Under the pieces are notes generated by a model, which was given only the letters and a program-made list of their open reading frames with translations, had not been told where the DNA came from and did not search any database. Below are positions 8,801-16,444 of a DNA stretch of 64,000 nt, one piece after another. Origin of the DNA: Chitinophaga varians (GTDB lineage: Bacteria; Bacteroidota; Bacteroidia; Chitinophagales; Chitinophagaceae); contig NZ_JACVFB010000002.1 in assembly GCF_014529945.1 (NCBI RefSeq), forward strand, positions 62,001 through 126,000, in the 5' to 3' direction. The first letter of the stretch is position 1. Each line of letters starts with the position of its first letter. Both the position numbers and the translations under genes were made by a program.

Positions 8801-9858
8801 TTGGTATGGATATCCGGGGCCTCTCCGCTCATGCCTTTGGCAATTTTATCGGCCGCCGTACGCAGAATGTTCAGGCTTTCCGTAATCGTGTTGGCGGTAT
8901 AGGTAACGAAGGCGATCACGATCACCACAACTAATACCAGGAAGATGAAATAGCGCGTTTTGAGATCATTTTCTTTTTGTGCGATAGTACGTGCTTCTTT
9001 GCTGACCTTATCTACAATGCTGCGTTGCAGCTGTTTGAGCTGGTCTACCGCCATGCTGGAATTATCCCACCACGAGTCGGCATTAAAGAGCGTGTCTATC
9101 TTCCGGTTTTTGACGGTGTTGCTAATGAAATCGGCGGTGATCACAAATTCATTGCTTTTCTCCACTTTCAGTAGTGACGCAGCATTGGCGGGAGATGACT
9201 TATCAAGGAATTCAGCCCGCAGCGAGGCGTACATGTCGTTGTTGTTTTCGATGCGGGAGAAGTCATCGGGCCACACTTCTTTTTTCAGGATGAAGTAATA
9301 AATATCCATTCGTATGAGTCCCTGATAGGCGGCCATCTGCGCCAGCAGGTACTGGGAATTGAGATCCTGCTGCAGCGGCTTCAGTACACCGATATCAGGC
9401 GTACTGGCGTGCGCGAGATTATTGAGCCGGAAAATCAGGTTGGAATAATAATCCAGTACTTCCCGTTGCGGCATGTTCTTGTTGTCGATCTCCTTCCTTT
9501 TTTTCGGGAGCGTGTTGAGCAGCGAATAAGTAAAAAAACGGCTGTCGGCTGCCAGCAGTCGGGATTTCACCGCGTCGATGGCGAGGTCTGTTTTGGCGCG
9601 CTGCATCAGCAGGTCATTCATAGAGTAATTGCCCAGCACGTAGTTCACGCTGGAGCGGCGTTCCATATGTATTTCGTCTGCCACCTTCATCACGGTGGCG
9701 GCTGTACTTACGTCCTGTAGCAGGTTTTCGATACTGCGGATATCCTCACTCTGTTTGTTGTATATCTGGATACCCAGATAAATAAGGCATATCAAGGGAA
9801 CAATAGCAATCAGGAATAACTTCCTGGGCAGGGGCAGCTGCATAAAAAATTTCTTCAT
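5830..9858 (-). CDS. Giant hybrid histidine kinase with NIT-like sensor, HAMP, GAF and three receivers
   Basis: 1342 residues. Transmembrane helix at about 13-31, an extracytoplasmic helical region (about 32-300) resembling the nitrate/nitrite-sensing NIT fold (M-E-R-R-S-S, then R-A-K-T-D-L-A-I-D), second helix about 303-322, HAMP regions to about 410, GAF domain about 425-570, a long Glu/Gln-rich coiled coil about 575-665, HisKA with His679 in S-H-E-L-R-T-P, and an ATPase domain about 780-895 (KDTGIGI, GGTGLGLSIS). Three receivers follow with acceptors Asp1002, Asp1124 and Asp1269. It is the first gene of the operon with the lone receiver, CheR, CheB and a second kinase. Its coiled coil is the best candidate methylation target of CheR/CheB in this locus, but this is inferred from position only. 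The ligand is unknown; NIT resemblance does not prove nitrate sensing. Confidence 0.9.
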   Translation of the reverse strand: MKKFFMQLPLPRKLFLIAIVPLICLIYLGIQIYNKQSEDIRSIENLLQDVSTAATVMKVADEIHMERRSSVNYVLGNYSMNDLLMQRAKTDLAIDAVKSRLLAADSRFFTYSLLNTLPKKRKEIDNKNMPQREVLDYYSNLIFRLNNLAHASTPDIGVLKPLQQDLNSQYLLAQMAAYQGLIRMDIYYFILKKEVWPDDFSRIENNNDMYASLRAEFLDKSSPANAASLLKVEKSNEFVITADFISNTVKNRKIDTLFNADSWWDNSSMAVDQLKQLQRSIVDKVSKEARTIAQKENDLKTRYFIFLVLVVVIVIAFVTYTANTITESLNILRTAADKIAKGMSGEAPDIHTKDAIGSLSKSLAAIDQTGQELASAADSIGKGDFNIAVKPRSSEDTLGNAVVQMAADLKVFREENELEIWVQAGLNKINETLLTERDMQSLTKDALSDLVLYIGAQTGVLYIRQNGDLHFSAGHALSEQFPAPAIITPGKTLMGQALQQRKLIHLREAPDNFLHIAGGATSSQPGHVLIMPLIHAGMAEGVVEIGSLFPFSESAMQYLTQAANSIALAIQSTRSRIRLQELLEETQSQAEELQVQHSELESLNAELEAQTQKLQVSEEELKVQQEELMQSNAELEERSRLLEEKNQIIVERNLDIHKKAEELALSTKYKSEFLANMSHELRTPLNSILLLSRLLSENHDHNLNADQVEYAQVINSSGKGLLTLIDEILDLSKIESGKMELEYSQVYIENIFSNMQALFEPIARDKGLTLQLTAMPGAPASIETDQIRLEQILKNLLSNALKFTAKGTVTLSVKNGETPGTIRFAVKDTGIGIPAEKQQVIFEAFQQADGSTRRKYGGTGLGLSISRELAKLLGGHISLESNGEDGAEFSVTVPVARKNEQTAVAPLSSPTVFKEPTVIDEGLAANGGISYLAPLIPADIPDDREYIKPGDSTVLIVEDDTYFAKALLDFTRQRGYKGVVTVRGDMAGELARKYRPVGILLDIQLPVKDGWQVMEELKNDPATRPIPVHIISSLEAKKESLMKGAVDFVSKPVTMESMQHIFEKLEFVLQRSTKKVLILEENAKHAKALAYFLGNYQVNSEISSTVTDGVQLLQQKDVDCVILDMGIPDQQAYETLETVKEIKGLENLPIIIFTGKSLSRAEEQRIRQYADSIVVKTAHSYQRMLDEVSLFLHLVSENNAAAQTGNGKMSLLNEVLKGKTVLIADDDVRNIFSLTKALEMHQMKVLSAVDGKEALQQLSEHAVDIVLMDMMMPEMDGYDAIAAIRKQSATAHLPVIAVTAKAMMGDREKCLKAGASDYISKPVDVDQLISLLRVWLYDKGMK

Positions 9859-9999
9859 CCGCCTGAGCTCGTTTAATTTTTATCAGGAAAAATATAAATA
9901 CCGGGTAAATGGCATCACAAACCGTATACCTAACAATAAACCAGTGCTATGAAAATAACAACAAAATCATAAATTTGTCTTTATTCTAAATCTCATATA

Positions 10000-10407
10000 G
10001 TGAGCAGCTGTAAATATTCCTCTGTACTTTTAATTGACGATGACGTGGACGACAGGATGATATTTGGCGACGTATTGAAAGAGTTGGTGCCGGATATTAT
10101 TTACAATGAAGCCATTAACGGTGAAGATGCCCTTGCCCGACTGGAAGAAGGTTTAGTACCGGATCTTATCTTCCTGGACCTCAATATGCCGCGGGTAGAT
10201 GGTAAACAGTTTCTGGCTGAACTCCGGCAGATTGAACATCTTCGTCATATCCCTGTTATCATCTATACTACTTCCTCCCATGAATCGGATAAAAAGGAAA
10301 CCCGCGCACTGGGAGCATCCTATTTTATTACCAAACCGAATAGCCTGCATGAACTGAATCAGCTGCTGAAGGGTATCCTGGAAGAGACGATTCAATATTC
10401 CCTGTAG
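10000..10407 (+). CDS. Single-domain response regulator, divergent from the kinase operon
   Basis: 135 residues starting at GTG (10000). An in-frame stop lies 30 bp upstream and there is no ATG between, so GTG is the best start. The domain has an acidic pocket in L-I-D-D-D-V-D-D, phospho-acceptor Asp in F-L-D-L-N-M-P-R-V-D-G near residue 66, and a Lys-Pro near 111. The D-D-D-V-D-D-R pattern is typical of Rcp1-like receivers that pair with phytochrome or PAS kinases. It is transcribed away from the giant kinase with about 140 bp between the two starts, so both may share a control region. No output domain is present. Confidence 0.88.
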   Translation: MSSCKYSSVLLIDDDVDDRMIFGDVLKELVPDIIYNEAINGEDALARLEEGLVPDLIFLDLNMPRVDGKQFLAELRQIEHLRHIPVIIYTTSSHESDKKETRALGASYFITKPNSLHELNQLLKGILEETIQYSL

Positions 10408-10688
10408 CCGTACCGCATTAAAAAAGGCCTTGCAAGGAATTGCATGGCCGGATATTTATTATTGTTAAGATATTCGGTTTTTTGTCGCAGGACGACCTGA
10501 CAGGATCTTGAAAAGTTAGGCCCCAAACACTTATCCATGGCCCACCTCCTGTACAGGCAGTGTTGTATTACAGCATCCTGGTCAATCCAATAAATATATA
10601 TAAACGATTTTAATATCCAGAAATTATTTGTGAAGCAGAACAACCTGCTTCAAACTTAATAAATTGCACGTTCTAATCTAATGGTATT

Positions 10689-12983
10689 ATGAATCTGGAA
10701 GAACTGGAAAGGTTATATCAGGAACAGGCATACACGGTAGCGACGATCGAACTGGAATCATATCTGGAAGAGCACCCGGCCGAAGCGGCAGCGTGGTATC
10801 TGATGGGCAAGTGCAGGCTGGAAATAGCCAAATCCGCTGAAGACAGGGAGGAAATGACCACTGCATACCAGACCGCATACGAAGCATTCAGCAAAGCATT
10901 GGAATATGACCCTCAACATATCCAGGCCAGGATTCACCGCGCCTGGATGGGCGCCAATGTCACCAACGATAAAGTAACAGAAACACTGGAAGACTGCCAG
11001 TTTATCATTGATCAGGGCGATGAAGAACTGATCACCAAAGCCCTGCTGTACCGCTTTCAGATATGGGTGCTGCAAAACGAAACGGAAAAAGCCCTGGCGG
11101 ATATGCACCGCAATCTGGAAATCTACCAGTCGCTCTACAACGACGACCTGCCACAGCTCAACGTAGCACGGTTCCAGTGTTACACCCGCATCGGCGACGT
11201 ATACTATCACAACGAGAACAAACCCACGGCGCTGGACTACTATCGGAAGGCTTTCCAATGCACCGTCTACAATAACCGCACCCTCTCTACGTTGCATTTC
11301 GCCCTCGAAATGGCAGATTACGACTTCGCCGCAGAAATGCTGCACATCGCCAGCACTTCCGGTGAACAGGAAGAAGAGGACATGCTGAAAATATTGCATC
11401 AGGTGAAAGCCCTGCTGGACCAGGGTGTACGGCATCCGGCGCTGGCACGGGAATTTTGCTGGGGCACCATCGATTTCTGGCATCAGTTCTATGGCGAAGA
11501 TGAAGCCGAAGGCACACTGGAACAGATTTCCACCGGTAAACGGTTTATCGCCCTGTATCCGGAAGAAGGTTATTTTTATCACTTCACCGCTACCGCCCTG
11601 TTTAATATCGGCAGCTACAGCGAATCACTGCCGTATTATGAAAAAGCAATGGCCATCCGGCCGTACCCGTCGACCATCATCCGGTGGTATTATGCCCACT
11701 ACAAAACACATGGGCAGTTCCCGGACAACTGGACCGACATCGATTACCCGATCGCATACGACTGGTATTCCGCCGGCGTGGTATGTAATGAACTGCTGCA
11801 GGAAGAACAAAGCTCAGGGACCCGTCAGATACTGACACAACTAAAAAAGTACCTGTACAAAAAGGCCTACGCCCTGTATTACCCGTACTGGTATGAAAAT
11901 TCAGGTTCGTCCTACGCCGGTCATCCGCATCATTTCGCCATGTGCTGCAACAATTACGGCATCACCCTGTTTGAACTGAACGCATACGAAGAAGCCATTC
12001 ACATCCACAGCGTAGGGTACAACATGTCCCCGTTCTGGGAACAGCTGGAATCCCGCGCAGATGCGTTCCACCAGCTGGGAAAATATGCCGAAGCCGTGGC
12101 CGACAGACAGATGATCCTCAACACCTTCATTTCCACCCTGCCGCTGGTATATTACGTGTCTATCCATGAACGTATCATCGAAGACCTGACCGCACTGGAA
12201 CGCTTCGATGAAGCCATGGCCCTCTACAATAAAATCCTGACGGAATATGAAGAGTGGATCACCAATGATATGGAGGAACTGGAAGAGGAAGAAAAAGAAA
12301 TCATCATCTACAACATAGACCGCATTAAAACCGGCCGCGCCTTTATCAAAACCAATAGTCAGGATGACCTGCACGAAAGGATACAGGCACTCGAAAAACA
12401 TCTCGAGGAAAAACCCGACGACAGTGACGCCTACTTCAACCTGATGTATCTGTATTATGACAATGCTCAGTATGAACACTGCATCGGCGCTGTCAACAAT
12501 CGTATATCCATCGGCGGTATTCCGAAACTGCCGCTGGTATCGCAAATGAAGATCTATTACTTCAGGGGCAAAGCAGCACTCAAACTGGGCCGGTACGAAG
12601 CAGCCATCCAGGATATGTTGCAGACCATCGAAATCATGTCCCATGGTGATGAATCAGACAACTCCCCCAACAACCGGTGCGGCGTATACGCTTTCCTTGC
12701 AGAAGCTTATCTGGGGATGGAAGACTACGACAACAGCCTGCAATATGCCAATCAGTGTGTTCAGACCTACAAAGACATGAACTGGAGCTGGGACGCAGAA
12801 TCCTCCGCTTTTTACTATACTATGGCGCTGGCGCAGGAAGGGAAAGGTGATGTGAGCGCCTGCCGTAAAACCATCGAACGTATTCTGGAAAAAGACCCGG
12901 GCTTTCAGCCGGCGCTCAGCAAAAAGGCAGGATTGAAAAACAGCAGCGGACTGTTTTCTTTTCTGAGGAAAAAGAAAGATTAA
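10689..12983 (+). CDS. Large tetratricopeptide-repeat protein
   Basis: 764 residues made almost wholly of helical TPR-like repeats. Recognisable units include about 52-85, where A-F-S-K-A-L-E-Y-D-P is the TPR consensus end, about 180-200, about 300-330 and about 585-700. There is no signal peptide or membrane helix, so it should be cytoplasmic. The product is acidic and rich in Tyr and Glu. It stands alone: about 280 bp separate it from the upstream receiver gene, and its stop codon touches a 157-bp palindrome shared with the convergent ROK gene. The function is unknown. TPR arrays act as protein-binding scaffolds, and nothing in the sequence names the partner. Confidence 0.85.
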   Translation: MNLEELERLYQEQAYTVATIELESYLEEHPAEAAAWYLMGKCRLEIAKSAEDREEMTTAYQTAYEAFSKALEYDPQHIQARIHRAWMGANVTNDKVTETLEDCQFIIDQGDEELITKALLYRFQIWVLQNETEKALADMHRNLEIYQSLYNDDLPQLNVARFQCYTRIGDVYYHNENKPTALDYYRKAFQCTVYNNRTLSTLHFALEMADYDFAAEMLHIASTSGEQEEEDMLKILHQVKALLDQGVRHPALAREFCWGTIDFWHQFYGEDEAEGTLEQISTGKRFIALYPEEGYFYHFTATALFNIGSYSESLPYYEKAMAIRPYPSTIIRWYYAHYKTHGQFPDNWTDIDYPIAYDWYSAGVVCNELLQEEQSSGTRQILTQLKKYLYKKAYALYYPYWYENSGSSYAGHPHHFAMCCNNYGITLFELNAYEEAIHIHSVGYNMSPFWEQLESRADAFHQLGKYAEAVADRQMILNTFISTLPLVYYVSIHERIIEDLTALERFDEAMALYNKILTEYEEWITNDMEELEEEEKEIIIYNIDRIKTGRAFIKTNSQDDLHERIQALEKHLEEKPDDSDAYFNLMYLYYDNAQYEHCIGAVNNRISIGGIPKLPLVSQMKIYYFRGKAALKLGRYEAAIQDMLQTIEIMSHGDESDNSPNNRCGVYAFLAEAYLGMEDYDNSLQYANQCVQTYKDMNWSWDAESSAFYYTMALAQEGKGDVSACRKTIERILEKDPGFQPALSKKAGLKNSSGLFSFLRKKKD

Positions 12984-13140
12984 GTGCACGCAAAGGCGCA
13001 AAGCAGCAAAGACGCCAAGAATAAATATAAGCGAGCAGAGAAAGCAAAGGAGGGGAGATCAAATTGGTCTCCCCTCCTTTGCTTTCTTATTAATCTTAAA
13101 AAATCTTTGCTGCTCTGCTGCTTTGCGCCTTTGCGTGCAC
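12984..13140. repeat. Nested palindrome filling the gap between two convergent genes
   Basis: The outer arms are a perfect 25-bp inverted repeat (12984-13008 with 13116-13140), built from 8-bp words of the type GCAAAGGC/GCAAAGCA. The inner arms are a perfect 20-bp inverted repeat around 13037-13056 and 13069-13088 (key core GCAAAGGAGGGG) with a short A/T-rich loop. The outer arm starts at the base after the TPR stop codon and ends on the first base of the ROK stop codon, so the palindrome is the whole intergenic region. It should fold into a long RNA hairpin on either strand and probably serves as a bidirectional terminator or 3'-end stabiliser. Its repeated wording suggests a dispersed repeat. 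Confidence 0.85.
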
Positions 13141-14363
13141 TAATTGATCAGTACTTTGTTCCGCACCAGCAAACACGCGCCGATGATACCGGATTTTTCG
13201 CCCAGGCTGGAGATACGCAGTTTGGTATCGTTGTTAACCAGGCTGAGAGAATATTTATTCACGGCGCTTTTGATGGGCAGCCGGATATAGTCCTGTGTGG
13301 CCGCCAGGCTTCCGCCCAGGATGACCAGTTCAGGGTTGAAAATGTTGATCAGCAAGGCAATACCACGGCCCAGGTTCTCTCCTATTTTGGCGATCAGTTC
13401 AATCGCCAGTACATCATCGTGAATGGCGGCATCAATGATGTCCTCCAGCTGGATGTTATCTGGCGCGCCGGGTTTGCGGCTCAACATCGACGAGGACCCT
13501 TCACGTAATTTCTCCTGGAACATGCGGGTGAGCGCCCATCCGGATGCTTCCGTTTCGAGGCAGCCTTTTTTTCCACAGTGACAGATGATTTCATTGTCGA
13601 ACAGCGGAATATGCCCTACTTCACCGCTATAGCCTGATTTCCCGTAATACAGCTGGCCGTCTATCAGCACGCCCATACCGATGCCATAATCGAGGTTCAG
13701 GAAAAGCACATTGCGTTCGCCGTGTACCGCGTCGGAACAGAATTCGCCGTAGGCCATGGCGCGTGAGTCGTTTTCCAGAAAAACACGGATGCCCACCTTC
13801 GTCTCGATAATTTTACTCAGCGGCTCCTCATCGAAATAAAAGAAGCTGTAGCTATAACCGGTAGCGTAGTTAATACGACCGGAGAGGTTGATGCCAATGC
13901 CCAGTATTTTTTCCTTTGGCACCGGCAGGCCGTTGATGAAGTTGCTGATAAGTGTGCAAAGCTCCTCCAGGGAAGCTTTGTTGTTATCCAGTTTATAGGG
14001 AATGTTCTCTTCCGTGCAGATCAGGTTTTTCTGCAGGTCAGACAACCCCAGATTAAGGTGGTGCTGTTTTACGTCTACCCCGATAAAAAATGCAGAATCA
14101 GGTACCAGTCCATACAAATTGGGCTTACGTCCACCGGTGGACTCCACTTTTCCGTAGTCTTTTACCAGTCCGTCCTGAATCAGGTCGTTGAGCAGGGTGG
14201 TTACTTTTGGAGCGCTGAGGTTAAGCTGCTTGCACATGTCAGCAATGGTGGCATTGCCGATGTTGGCGAAGTAGGCCAGGGCGGCTTTCTTCAGGTGAAT
14301 GTTCTTATAGGCTACCCCGGTAACATTTTCATTGTTCAGTTCTTCGAAAAAGGTTTTAGCCAT
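13140..14363 (-). CDS. ROK-family transcriptional regulator
   Basis: 407 residues. An N-terminal winged helix-turn-helix (about 22-82; A-D-M-C-K-Q-L-N-L-S, then wing T-G-G-R-K-P) is followed by a ROK domain (about 92-405). The zinc-site signature is clear: E-V-G-H-I-P near 246-251, then C-H-C-G-K-K-G-C-L-E. The ATP phosphate loop of ROK kinases (D-x-G-G-T) is replaced by V-D-V-K-Q-H-H, so it is a regulator of NagC/XylR type and not a working kinase. It is divergent from the sugar operon at 14574-20726 and probably represses it until a sugar or sugar phosphate binds. Candidate operators lie at 14400-14426 and 14530-14539. The adjacent GlcNAc 2-epimerase-like gene suggests an amino-sugar effector (inference). 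Confidence 0.9.
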   Translation of the reverse strand: MAKTFFEELNNENVTGVAYKNIHLKKAALAYFANIGNATIADMCKQLNLSAPKVTTLLNDLIQDGLVKDYGKVESTGGRKPNLYGLVPDSAFFIGVDVKQHHLNLGLSDLQKNLICTEENIPYKLDNNKASLEELCTLISNFINGLPVPKEKILGIGINLSGRINYATGYSYSFFYFDEEPLSKIIETKVGIRVFLENDSRAMAYGEFCSDAVHGERNVLFLNLDYGIGMGVLIDGQLYYGKSGYSGEVGHIPLFDNEIICHCGKKGCLETEASGWALTRMFQEKLREGSSSMLSRKPGAPDNIQLEDIIDAAIHDDVLAIELIAKIGENLGRGIALLINIFNPELVILGGSLAATQDYIRLPIKSAVNKYSLSLVNNDTKLRISSLGEKSGIIGACLLVRNKVLIN

Positions 14364-14399
14364 ATATAGTCTGCTTTACTTGATTGAGGGGCCAAGTTA

Positions 14400-14540
14400 A
14401 TAACGTTATTCTTAATAATTATTAAAAGCGGTCGCAATCAAACTGGTTATTTACAGAAACATGTAATATTTCAAAAATTATTTTATTATTTAGCAAGAAT
14501 AAATAAAATTTATTAATTAGTATTACCAGTTAATAATTAA
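14400..14540. promoter_or_regulatory. Divergent control region with repeated TTAATAATTA boxes
   Basis: This is the AT-rich core of the 210-bp gap between the ROK regulator and the FAD oxidoreductase. It holds a perfect 12-bp palindrome AATAACGTTATT (14400-14411), a perfect 14-bp palindrome TTAATAATTATTAA (14413-14426) and a second copy of the half-word TTAATAATTA at 14530-14539, about 35 bp before the start codon at 14574. Paired TTAAT-type palindromes next to a ROK gene are plausible operators. Spacing of about 117 bp between the copies would allow DNA looping. This is seen in sequence; binding is inferred. Confidence 0.5.
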
Positions 14541-14573
14541 ATTTTTTATTTTAGTCGTCTATCCCAGCGCTTT

Positions 14574-16433
14574 ATGATTGATATCAGACGAATTTTTATC
14601 AGCCAACTTCTTTGTTTCCTGACCTGGCAACTCAGCGCCCAGTCGCTGCAAACCGACCTGCTCATCATCGGCGGCGGCGCCAGCGGCACCACAGCCGGCA
14701 TACAGGCCGCCCGCATGGGCGTACGCGTCACCATCCTGGAAGAAACCACCTGGCTGGGAGGCATGCTCACCTCCGCAGGCGTTTCTGCCATCGACGGCAA
14801 CAATGCCCTGCCGTCAGGCCTCTGGGGCGAATTCCGCGAAAAGCTGCACCAGCATTACGGCGGCCCACAGGCCGTCGCCACCGGCTGGGTAAGCAACACC
14901 CTCTTTGAACCGGCTGTCGGCAATAACATCCTGCAACACCTGGCCGCAAAAGAAAAGCAGCTGCAAATCCTTTTTAATACCAGCTGGACCGGTATCAAAA
15001 GAACCAACGGCCGTTGGCAGGTTACTTTCATCCGCAACAACCGACAGGGCACTATCGAAGCCCCCCTCCTCATAGACGCCACCGAACTCGGCGACATCAT
15101 GGCCGCTACCCACACCGCCTACCGCACAGGCATGGACAGCCGGCAGGAAACCGGCGAAGCGGTAGCGCCACTCCAGGCCAATAACTACATTCAGGTGCTT
15201 ACCTATGTGGCCACCCTGAAGGATTACGGTACCGGGGCAGATAAAACCATTCCCCGCCCGGCAGGATATGATCCCGAAATCTTCCGCTGCTGCTGCGCCA
15301 ACGAGGATCCTTATAGCGGCAACAGTGGTAAAATGAATTGTGATCATATGATGCAATATGGCAAACTGCCCAATCATAAATACATGATCAACTGGCCCGG
15401 TTGCGGCAACGACTACCCGCTCAACGTCATCGAAATGACCCGCGAAGCCCGCACCAAAGCTTTGCAACAGGCCAAACTACATACCCTCCGTTATCTCTAT
15501 TACCTGCAAACAGCCCTGGGATATAAACATCTCGGCATCGCTGATGATGAATACCCTACGGCCGACAAACTGCCCATGATCCCCTACTATCGGGAAGCCC
15601 GCCGCCTCAAAGGCATGGCCACCCTTGGGTTTAATCATGTGGCCCACCCGTTTGACCAGCCGGAAGCCTATTACCGTACAGGCGTTGCCGTAGGAGACTA
15701 TCCTATCGACCACCATCAGGAAAAAGACCCCGCTGTACCTAAAATAGATTTCTCCAAAGCCAAAGTACCATCTTACAATATCCCCCTCGGGTCGCTGATA
15801 CCTGCTACTACAGAAGGTTTGATCGTGGCAGAAAAAAGCATCAGCGTTACCAATATCGTTAACGGCGCTACCCGCCTGCAGCCAGTGGTACTACAGCTGG
15901 GACAGGCGGCCGGCGCATTGGCGGCCATCTCCCTGCAACAAAAAATACAACCACGGCAGGTAGCCGTCAGACAGGTACAGGAAGCCCTGCTGAAAGCCGG
16001 CGTATACCTCATGCCGTATATCGACGTACCGAAAGAACATCCGCACTTCGCCGCCATACAACGTATAGGCGCCACCGGTATCCTCCGCGGTACAGGCATA
16101 CCCTATACCTGGGCTAACCAAACATGGTTCTATCCACAGCGGCCTGTTAGTGAATATGAATTTACCCAGGGACTGCTCACCTACTATCCGGAGGCCCGGA
16201 AACTGACGCCCACCGGGCAGGACCTCACGCCGGCATTCCTGATAAAAGCCTGGCAAACCGCCGGCACCACCATCACCTACGATCAGCTCACAGCGGCCTG
16301 GTCTCAGCTGCAATTCAGTACCACACTGCGCAACGACCTGCCGCTCAACCGTGAAATGGCCGCTGTACTGACCGACCATTTCCTTCACCCGTTCGATATT
16401 CCCGTGTCCTTCACCGGCGCGCTTCAACCATAA
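14574..16433 (+). CDS. Secreted FAD-dependent oxidoreductase (FAD_oxidored family)
   Basis: 619 residues. An N-terminal signal peptide (hydrophobic about 6-20, likely cut after S-A-Q) is followed at once by the FAD-binding motif I-I-G-G-G-A-S-G-T-T-A-G, the E-E-T-T-W-L-G-G-M motif and a second dinucleotide-type segment in the middle (L-I-D-A-T-E-L-G-D). This matches the family often labelled FAD-dependent oxidoreductase or, loosely, xanthan lyase-like. Residues about 490-615 form an extra region with a weak S-layer-homology flavour (F-A-A-I-Q-R-I-G-A-T-G-I-L, later L-N-R-E-M-A-A-V-L). It is first in a five-gene operon for sugar use, and probably oxidises a sugar or sugar derivative in the periplasm. 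The substrate is not known. The next start codon is 11 bp downstream. Confidence 0.85.
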   Translation: MIDIRRIFISQLLCFLTWQLSAQSLQTDLLIIGGGASGTTAGIQAARMGVRVTILEETTWLGGMLTSAGVSAIDGNNALPSGLWGEFREKLHQHYGGPQAVATGWVSNTLFEPAVGNNILQHLAAKEKQLQILFNTSWTGIKRTNGRWQVTFIRNNRQGTIEAPLLIDATELGDIMAATHTAYRTGMDSRQETGEAVAPLQANNYIQVLTYVATLKDYGTGADKTIPRPAGYDPEIFRCCCANEDPYSGNSGKMNCDHMMQYGKLPNHKYMINWPGCGNDYPLNVIEMTREARTKALQQAKLHTLRYLYYLQTALGYKHLGIADDEYPTADKLPMIPYYREARRLKGMATLGFNHVAHPFDQPEAYYRTGVAVGDYPIDHHQEKDPAVPKIDFSKAKVPSYNIPLGSLIPATTEGLIVAEKSISVTNIVNGATRLQPVVLQLGQAAGALAAISLQQKIQPRQVAVRQVQEALLKAGVYLMPYIDVPKEHPHFAAIQRIGATGILRGTGIPYTWANQTWFYPQRPVSEYEFTQGLLTYYPEARKLTPTGQDLTPAFLIKAWQTAGTTITYDQLTAAWSQLQFSTTLRNDLPLNREMAAVLTDHFLHPFDIPVSFTGALQP

Positions 16434-16444
16434 AACAACGTATC

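Noticed and set aside
11901..12644. 247-codon minus-strand frame opposite the TPR gene
   Set aside because: Antisense shadow rich in Phe and Val with no domain.
12984..13140. Palindrome considered as an insertion-sequence remnant
   Set aside because: No transposase fragment and no target-site duplication visible; it behaves as a hairpin between convergent genes.
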